DNA from: JAPHSX01 sp041554195 | Lineage (GTDB): Bacteria > Pseudomonadota > Gammaproteobacteria > Thiohalomonadales > Thiohalomonadaceae | Length of the DNA: 64,000 nt | NCBI GenBank assembly: GCA_041554195.1 | Contig: JBFFMJ010000009.1 | Coordinates: 62,001 to 126,000, forward strand | Reading direction: 5' to 3' | Shown: positions 58,973-64,000 of the stretch, piece by piece | Layout: each line of letters starts with the position of its first letter | How positions within the stretch are numbered: the first letter of the stretch is position 1 | Translations under genes and position numbers: made by a program | Notes under the pieces: model-generated | What the model saw: the letters and a program-made list of their open reading frames with translations, nothing else | What the model was told of the DNA's origin: nothing | The model's database searches: none

Positions 58973-59851
58973 ATGGAATTTAATGAGTGGCTGATGGCCC
59001 ACGAGAAGCCGGTACGCATGGGCTTTTTCTTCGGCATGCTGCTGGTGATGGCGCTGTGGGAGGTGCTGGCACCACGCCGTGCGCTCACTGTCTCCAAGGC
59101 GGTACGCTGGGCCAATAACCTGGGCATCGTCTTCTTTAACAGTTTTCTGCTTCGCCTGCTCTTTCCCGCCGCCGCCGTGGGTGTAGCCGCCTTCGCCGCA
59201 GAGCACGGCTGGGGGCTGTTCAACTACTACGACTTGCCGTTCTGGCTGGCCGCCGTGCTCTCGGTGGCGGCGATGGATTTCATCATCTACCTGCAACATG
59301 TGATGGTGCACGCGGTGCCGCTGCTGTGGCGGTTGCATCGCATGCACCACGCCGACCTCGACTACGATGTGACCACTGGGGCGCGCTTTCACCCCATCGA
59401 GATCATCCTCTCCATGCTGATCAAATTTGCCACCATCGTGGTACTCGGCCCGCCGGTGGTGGCGGTGGTGATCTTCGAGATTATGCTTAACGCCACGGCG
59501 ATGTTTAACCACGGTAATGTACGTCTGCCGCTGGGACTGGATCGTGTGTTGCGTCTGTTTCTGGTCACCCCCGACATGCACCGGGTGCACCATTCAGTGG
59601 AGGATGACGAGGCCAACTGTAACTTCGGCTTCAGTCTGCCCTGGTGGGATCGTCTGTTCGGCACCTACCGTGCGCAGCCGCGTGGCGGCCACGAGGGGAT
59701 GAGCATCGGCATCCACAAGTTCCGCACGCCCAAAGAGGCGAGCTGGCTGCCCGGCATGTTGCTGCTACCCTTCAAGGGGAAGGTGAGCGAGTACACCATT
59801 AATCGTCGCCAGTGGAGTAGTGAAGGGAAGGGCAAGGACGAAGATGAATAA
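58973..59851 (+). CDS. Sterol desaturase-family membrane protein (fatty acid hydroxylase superfamily)
   Basis: A 292-residue membrane protein with three to four hydrophobic segments. The di-iron histidine clusters are complete: HVMVH near residue 108, HRMHH near 122, NHGN near 180 and HRVHH near 203. Enzymes of this superfamily desaturate or hydroxylate lipid chains or cleave ether lipids. ATG at 58973 with GGGGGAGAGG. Its last codons overlap the start of the VTT-rhodanese gene. Confidence 0.85.
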   Translation: MEFNEWLMAHEKPVRMGFFFGMLLVMALWEVLAPRRALTVSKAVRWANNLGIVFFNSFLLRLLFPAAAVGVAAFAAEHGWGLFNYYDLPFWLAAVLSVAAMDFIIYLQHVMVHAVPLLWRLHRMHHADLDYDVTTGARFHPIEIILSMLIKFATIVVLGPPVVAVVIFEIMLNATAMFNHGNVRLPLGLDRVLRLFLVTPDMHRVHHSVEDDEANCNFGFSLPWWDRLFGTYRAQPRGGHEGMSIGIHKFRTPKEASWLPGMLLLPFKGKVSEYTINRRQWSSEGKGKDEDE

Positions 59852-60821
59852 GAAGCTGCTGCGTATCGGGTTGGTGTTGTTATTGCTTGGCGGCATCGTC
59901 CTGGCGATGAACTATCGTGAGCAGTTTGATGCGCAACGTCTGGCGCAATGGGTAGAGGGCTTCGGTGTGGCCGGGCCGCTGGTCTTTATGCTGATCTACG
60001 CGGCGGCGACGGTGCTGTTTCTGCCCGGTTCGGTATTGACCTTGGCGGGCGGGGCGATCTTCGGTCCGGTGTGGGGCACTCTCTATAACCTGACCGGTGC
60101 CACCGTTGGGGCGACCCTTGCCTTTCTTATCGCCCGCTATCTTGCCGCCGACTGGGCAGAGCAAAAAAGCGGTGGGCGCGTTAAGCAGTTAAAGGATGGT
60201 GTCGAGGCCGAGGGGTGGCGCTTTGTCGCCTTTGTACGACTGGTGCCGCTGTTCCCCTTTAATGTCCTGAACTATGCGTTGGGTCTGACCCGTATCAAAC
60301 TCAGCCACTACATCATTACTTCCTATCTCGGCATGTTGCCTGGCGCTATCGCCTATACCTATTTGGGTTATGCGGGTCGCGAGGCGGTGGCCGGTGGCGA
60401 GGGGTTGATCCAGAAGATATTGATGGCAGTAGCGCTGCTGGCCGTGGTCTCTTTTCTGCCGCGCCTGATCGCTCGGCTGCGTCAGGGGCCGAAGATGGAG
60501 GTGGCGGAGTTAAAGGCGAAGGCCTCCGGGATGGTGATCCTCGATGTACGTAGTGAAAAGGAGTTCACTGGTGAGCAGGGGCACATTCATCAGGCCCTTA
60601 ATATCCCTGTCGAGCAGTTGGCCGAACGTGTGGCAGAGCTGGAGGAGTATCGTGAACGCCCCATCGCCATCGTCTGCCGCACTGATGTGCGCTCGGCCAG
60701 GGCGGCCACACTGCTGGCTAAGCAGGGCTTTGCCGAACTGCATGTGGTGCGTAATGGAATGACCGGCTGGAATGAGGCGGGTTATGCGGTGGAAGGACAG
60801 GGTGACTCCGGAAAGGTGTAG
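59844..60821 (+). CDS. VTT (TVP38/DedA-like) membrane protein fused to a rhodanese domain
   Basis: A 325-residue fusion: VTT membrane domain (about 40-205) with the family loop FLPGSVLTLAGGAIFGPVWG and FVRLVPLFPFNVLNYALGLT, then a cytoplasmic rhodanese domain (about 225-320) with Cys near 278 in VCRTDVRSARA. VTT proteins are lipid scramblases or transporters of lipid-linked intermediates. Overlap of 8 bases with the desaturase gene means coupled translation. The rhodanese loop differs from that of the divergent ArsR fusion. Confidence 0.88.
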   Translation: MNKKLLRIGLVLLLLGGIVLAMNYREQFDAQRLAQWVEGFGVAGPLVFMLIYAAATVLFLPGSVLTLAGGAIFGPVWGTLYNLTGATVGATLAFLIARYLAADWAEQKSGGRVKQLKDGVEAEGWRFVAFVRLVPLFPFNVLNYALGLTRIKLSHYIITSYLGMLPGAIAYTYLGYAGREAVAGGEGLIQKILMAVALLAVVSFLPRLIARLRQGPKMEVAELKAKASGMVILDVRSEKEFTGEQGHIHQALNIPVEQLAERVAELEEYRERPIAIVCRTDVRSARAATLLAKQGFAELHVVRNGMTGWNEAGYAVEGQGDSGKV

Positions 60822-60833
60822 CGCCAGGCGTGA

Positions 60834-61490
60834 TTATTTCAGCGGTCGGCGCAGGCGCAGAGTGAGGTAGGGAAGTAACAGCACGGCGATAAGGAGTGTC
60901 ACCATGCTGACCAGGTTAAGCAGTCGCTCACCCTCACCGCTTAGCAGTTCAAGGCCACTGTGTCCGATGTAGGCGTAGACGGTGAGGCGCGGCAACAGGC
61001 ACAGCGCGTTGGCCGCCGCGAACTGCGTTAGTGGAATGCGGCTCAGTCCAAAGGCGTAGCAGGAGAGGTCATAGGGCACCACCGGTAGCAGCCGCACCAT
61101 GGCGACAAAGCGCCACCCCTCGCGCTCCACCCCGTGTTTCAGCCGCTGCAGTGTGCCGCTCATATGACGCTCTACCTGCGCCGCTGCCAGGTGGCGGGCG
61201 GTGAGAAAGGCCAGGCTCGCCCCTAGCGTCGCCCCGATGACATTCAGTAGTGCCCCGAAGCCGACTCCAAACAGTGCGCCCCCGACCAGGCAAAGCAGAG
61301 TGCCGGGAAGAAACAGTAGTACCACCAGACAATAGAGTAAGAGGAAAAGCAGCGGGGCCAGCAGCGGGTGGGTGCTTAACCACTGGCTAATGGCCTGCAA
61401 CAGCGGCGGCGCATTGTGCCACTCCCCTGTGGATGCCAGCGCAAGCACTGGAACGAATAGTAGTGCCCCGTGAAGTAGACCTGAGCGCAT
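60834..61490 (-). CDS. VTT-domain (TVP38/DedA-like) membrane protein
   Basis: A 218-residue membrane protein with the same core as the preceding gene: FLPGTLLCLVGGALFGVGFG and MVRLLPVVPYDLSCYAFGLSRI, ending with a basic tail. It lacks the rhodanese module. Convergent with the fused paralogue, stops 12 bases apart. Probably has its own promoter in the 295-base region downstream of 61490 on the plus strand. Confidence 0.88.
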   Translation of the reverse strand: MRSGLLHGALLFVPVLALASTGEWHNAPPLLQAISQWLSTHPLLAPLLFLLLYCLVVLLFLPGTLLCLVGGALFGVGFGALLNVIGATLGASLAFLTARHLAAAQVERHMSGTLQRLKHGVEREGWRFVAMVRLLPVVPYDLSCYAFGLSRIPLTQFAAANALCLLPRLTVYAYIGHSGLELLSGEGERLLNLVSMVTLLIAVLLLPYLTLRLRRPLK

Positions 61491-61660
61491 CAGGGCTGAG
61501 AACTCCTGTCGAGCTTCTTACCGCCGGGAGAGATGGCAGCGCTGGAAAGTGAGTCATTCATAAGGGGCATCCTGCATTGATGGTTAACCTTGCTGCGCTA
61601 TGTTGTGCCATCCGCTAATGGCGCATAATTGTTCATTATAGAATACGGATTGTGTACTGA

Positions 61661-61756
61661 TCGCTGCAATCTCTTGATGAAACCGTGCAGCAGGCCGAGC
61701 TGGCACGACATCAGGGTGAGGTGTTGCTGAAGATCAGAGAGTTCTTTCGGATGTAA
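61661..61756 (+). pseudogene. Possible C-terminal coding remnant
   Basis: In a 295-base gap (61491-61785) the frame opens at 61661 just after a stop and encodes an amphipathic helix SLDETVQQAELARHQGEVLL... ending in FFRM and a stop. There is no start codon with a ribosome site. It looks like the tail of a coiled-coil signalling protein whose body is gone. The rest of the gap shows no gene; AT-rich sequence around 61630 could hold promoters. Confidence 0.3.
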
Positions 61757-61785
61757 TAGCTAATGAAACTATTTTGGAGTAATGA

Positions 61786-62397
61786 ATGTTTACCGGCATA
61801 GTACAGGGCACCGCCGAGGTGCTAGCGATAGATGAAAAAGAGAACTTCCGTACCCACACCGTGCGCCTGCCAGAAGCCATGCTTAGCGGACTAGAGCCAG
61901 GGGCATCGGTGGCACATAACGGTTGCTGCCTGACCGTAGTGAATATCGAGGGCGACAAGGTTAGCTTCGACCTGATGCAGGAGACCCTCAAAGTCACCAA
62001 CCTGGGTGAGTTAAGCGTCGGTGGAAAAGTAAACGTCGAGCGCGCCGCACGCTTTGGTGATGACATCGGTGGCCATGCGATGTCGGGCCATATCCTCTGC
62101 ACCGCCGAGGTAAGTCGGGTGATCGCGTCACCCAACAATCATCAGGTCTGGTTCCGAATGCCGGAGCAGTGGTGCAAATACCTCTTCACCAAGGGCTATA
62201 TCGGTATCGACGGTATCAGCCTGACCATCGGTGAGGTGGAGGGGAACGAATTTAACGTGAACCTGATCCCGGAGACCCTGCAGCGTACCAACATCGCTGG
62301 CCGCAAAATCGGCGACCGCATCAATATTGAAATTGACCCGCAGACCCAGGCGATTGTGGATACGGTGGAGCGGGTGATGGCGGAGCGACAGGCATAA
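61786..62397 (+). CDS. ribE: Riboflavin synthase, alpha chain
   Basis: A 203-residue riboflavin synthase made of two similar lumazine-binding domains: MFTGIVQGTAEV at the start of domain one with NGCCLTV, and GHAMSGHILCTAEV at the start of domain two with GISLTIGEV. Dismutates two lumazine molecules to riboflavin. ATG follows TTGGAG. Alone, with a strong terminator; no FMN riboswitch is seen upstream. Confidence 0.97.
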   Translation: MFTGIVQGTAEVLAIDEKENFRTHTVRLPEAMLSGLEPGASVAHNGCCLTVVNIEGDKVSFDLMQETLKVTNLGELSVGGKVNVERAARFGDDIGGHAMSGHILCTAEVSRVIASPNNHQVWFRMPEQWCKYLFTKGYIGIDGISLTIGEVEGNEFNVNLIPETLQRTNIAGRKIGDRINIEIDPQTQAIVDTVERVMAERQA

Positions 62398-62398
62398 A

Positions 62399-62440
62399 AA
62401 AAGCAGGGTGCGGTTCGTTAGAACCCCACCCTGCTTTAGG
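62399..62440. terminator. Bidirectional terminator between ribE and the TonB receptor
   Basis: AAAGCAGGGTG...CACCCTGCTTT with an inner GGTTC/GAACC pairing; A-run before and T after, so it can work on both strands. Confidence 0.85.
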
Positions 62441-62470
62441 TGATACTAGAGGTCTCTAATACGCCATCGG

Positions 62471-64000
62471 TTAAAAACGGAAGGTGCCCTGGACGTAAGC
62501 ATACCTGCCCGGCTCATTCATCAGCATCACATCGCCGTTACCGTCGGCCAGCAGGGTGAGGTCCTGGTAGGTGTTGGTGACGGCATAGGTGGCATTCAAT
62601 GCGTTATCCATACCGGCGGTCAGCTCGAAGTTTTTGTTGAGGCTGTGAGTGGCCTTAAGGTTGACGATGGAGTAACTGTCGATAGCCTGCTCACCATTGT
62701 CGCTGTCATAGCGGCTCCACTCACCGGCGTGAACCAGTTCAACACTCGCTGTGCTGCCAGCGGCATAGTCGTAATTCAGTGCCAGGTTGAGCTTGTAGGG
62801 TGGGATCTCCGCCATGTCGGTATCGCTCTGGCCGCTTAGTGCCTGATCCTTTTTCCCCACCTGCATGGCATAGCCGTAATCCATATAGACACTATCGTTA
62901 ATGAAGTAGTCACCGCTCAGGCTGAGGCCGTAGATGGTGGCATCCACATTCTCGAACTTGTTGGCCATGTTACTGCTGTTGAAGTAGATGAAGTCGGTCA
63001 GCTTGCTGTAGAAGATCTTCGCCTTAACCGAGGCGTTTTCATACTTCTTCTCTATGCCAAGGTCGATCTCGGTGTTGGTGGTCTGCTCCAGGTCGGGGGT
63101 GCCGATCACCGGCTGCGGTGCCATGGCGTTGCCGGGAACCATGGCTGCCAGGAAGTAGAGCTCTCGTGCATCGGGTACACGGCTGGCACGACCGATACCA
63201 CCGAACAGGCGGGTACTGGCATTGAGCTGGTAGTTGGCGAAGATGTTGGCGCTAACACCGCTGTAATCGTTATCGGGCTGTCCCATGGTGCCTGCGGTTT
63301 CGATATGGGTGTCGTCGTAGCGAACACCGGCCTTGATGGTGGTGGCGCTGTAACGCTTTTCCAGCACGGCAAACAGGGCGCGGTTGGTGGTGTCGACATC
63401 GTCGATACTGACACGCCCCGTGATCGCGGCGGCCATCATCGGGTTCATCGCACTCTTTTTCTCATAGCTGCCGTCCCAGTTACGTGTGCTGCTATCGATA
63501 CCGACGGCAAGCTGTGCGCTGTCGCTAAGGTCAAAGGTGTTTTTTACTTTCAGCCCACGGGCCTGGGTAGTGAGGGCACTGATCATCTCTTCGGCAGAAT
63601 CTACACCGGCAGAGATGCGATAGTAGGTCGACATCGGATGGTCGACACGTGAATCATAGAACTGGATATCCAGCTGCTTTGAGAGTTCACCCAGGTTGGC
63701 GATGGTGTAGTCGATATTGACGATGTCGGAGTTGTCGTAGAGCGCATCCATCTTGCTTGAGGGGTAGAGGATGTCGTCGCTGCGGTTAGCGGTGTAGCTC
63801 AGCTTCAGCTGCTGGTCTTGCGCCACATCAATAAAGGCCTTACCCATGAAGGTGCGTTTGGTGTAGGCGTCCTGGTCTTTATATACGTCCTGATATTGCA
63901 CGGCAGCGGCGGGGCCGGTCAGACCGAGGTTTTCAATCTGCTCGTAGAAGGTATTGCCGTCACCATCTTCGTACTGCCCGCTCTTCTCGGTGGAGACGCT
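62471..64000 (-). CDS. TonB-dependent outer-membrane receptor, C-terminal part
   Basis: The frame is open to the window edge, so the N-terminus (signal, TonB box, plug) is beyond it; about 509 codons are present. Alternating beta-strand pattern with turns is typical of the 22-strand barrel, RASRVPDARELYF is the conserved region of receptors, and the protein ends in the outer-membrane signature YAYVQGTFRF with a terminal Phe. The middle region with MDALYDNSDIVNIDY recalls copper or siderophore receptors (OprC/NosA-like) but the ligand cannot be determined. Confidence 0.9.
   Translation of the reverse strand, partial: SVSTEKSGQYEDGDGNTFYEQIENLGLTGPAAAVQYQDVYKDQDAYTKRTFMGKAFIDVAQDQQLKLSYTANRSDDILYPSSKMDALYDNSDIVNIDYTIANLGELSKQLDIQFYDSRVDHPMSTYYRISAGVDSAEEMISALTTQARGLKVKNTFDLSDSAQLAVGIDSSTRNWDGSYEKKSAMNPMMAAAITGRVSIDDVDTTNRALFAVLEKRYSATTIKAGVRYDDTHIETAGTMGQPDNDYSGVSANIFANYQLNASTRLFGGIGRASRVPDARELYFLAAMVPGNAMAPQPVIGTPDLEQTTNTEIDLGIEKKYENASVKAKIFYSKLTDFIYFNSSNMANKFENVDATIYGLSLSGDYFINDSVYMDYGYAMQVGKKDQALSGQSDTDMAEIPPYKLNLALNYDYAAGSTASVELVHAGEWSRYDSDNGEQAIDSYSIVNLKATHSLNKNFELTAGMDNALNATYAVTNTYQDLTLLADGNGDVMLMNEPGRYAYVQGTFRF

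Noticed and set aside
61600..61785. FMN riboswitch upstream of riboflavin synthase
   Set aside because: The conserved RFN element sequences (such as AGGGCGGGG and CCGAC type cores) are missing.

Overview
This window looks like chromosomal backbone of a Gram-negative gammaproteobacterium. Evidence: lpxA, the Lol lipoprotein system (lolB), mreBCD-mrdAB, the hemA/lolB-ispE-prs block, the ygfB-pepP-ubiH-ubiI block with zapA, zapB-like, 6S RNA and ygfA beside it, and gatCAB-type aminoacylation. A DsrC/TusE-family protein, several rhodanese domains and a SoxH-like metallohydrolase suggest, without proving, a sulfur-metabolising lineage of the Chromatiales type. Coding density is high and most genes have recognisable household functions.

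Layout. 1-4.3 kb: the end of a Csd4-type peptidoglycan carboxypeptidase, a lone lpxA and tmcA. 4.4-10.3 kb: a cyclic-nucleotide-binding protein, a DUF2914 protein, msrA, a two-helix membrane protein, a FIST-domain protein, and an overlapping FAD oxidoreductase/methyltransferase pair that resembles a split MnmC tRNA-modification pathway. 10.5-20.2 kb (minus strand): a cell-shape and peptidoglycan block mreB-mreC-mreD-mrdA-rodA-mltB-rlpA-dacA-dat-ybeD. 20.3-24.9 kb: gatCAB, hslO and a small lipoprotein. 24.9-26.0 kb: a small scarred region with a vector-like T7 promoter core, a DUF6933 gene and a transposase remnant. 26.0-33.2 kb (minus): tRNA-Met, ychF, pth, rplY, prs, tRNA-Gln, ispE, lolB and a large TPR lipoprotein, divergent from hemA-prfA at 33.3 kb.

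35.7-42.2 kb: a 42-residue membrane peptide gene with a structured leader, ygfA, 6S RNA, zapA and a zapB-like gene (minus), then a UPF0149 gene, pepP and two flavin ubiquinone hydroxylases (plus). 42.4-46.4 kb: a 1335-residue PilZ-DUF1631-GGDEF-EAL cyclic-di-GMP protein with an internal 15-bp tandem repeat. 46.5-53.5 kb: a tandem glycine riboswitch with its terminator, then gcvT-gcvH-gcvPA-(metallohydrolase)-gcvPB-dgkA-sugar/adenosine kinase. 53.6-56.5 kb (minus): a single-cysteine DsrC/TusE protein, rlmKL and slyX. 56.7-61.5 kb: an unknown Met/Gly-rich secreted protein, an alpha/beta hydrolase, an ArsR-rhodanese regulator divergent from a sterol-desaturase-family gene and a VTT-rhodanese membrane protein, and a second VTT protein. 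61.8-64.0 kb: riboflavin synthase and the C-terminal part of a TonB-dependent receptor running off the window.

The least ordinary signals are: two genes (the FAD oxidoreductase and mreC) whose expected ATG is ATA or ATC; a 17-base exact match to the vector form of the T7 promoter at 24966; a duplicated tRNA-Gln 3' end attached to a chain of tiny hairpins; the putative MnmL/MnmM pair; a metallohydrolase set inside the glycine-cleavage operon; and the rhodanese-fusion cluster at 58-61 kb. No CRISPR array, intact insertion sequence, prophage or obvious defence system was found.
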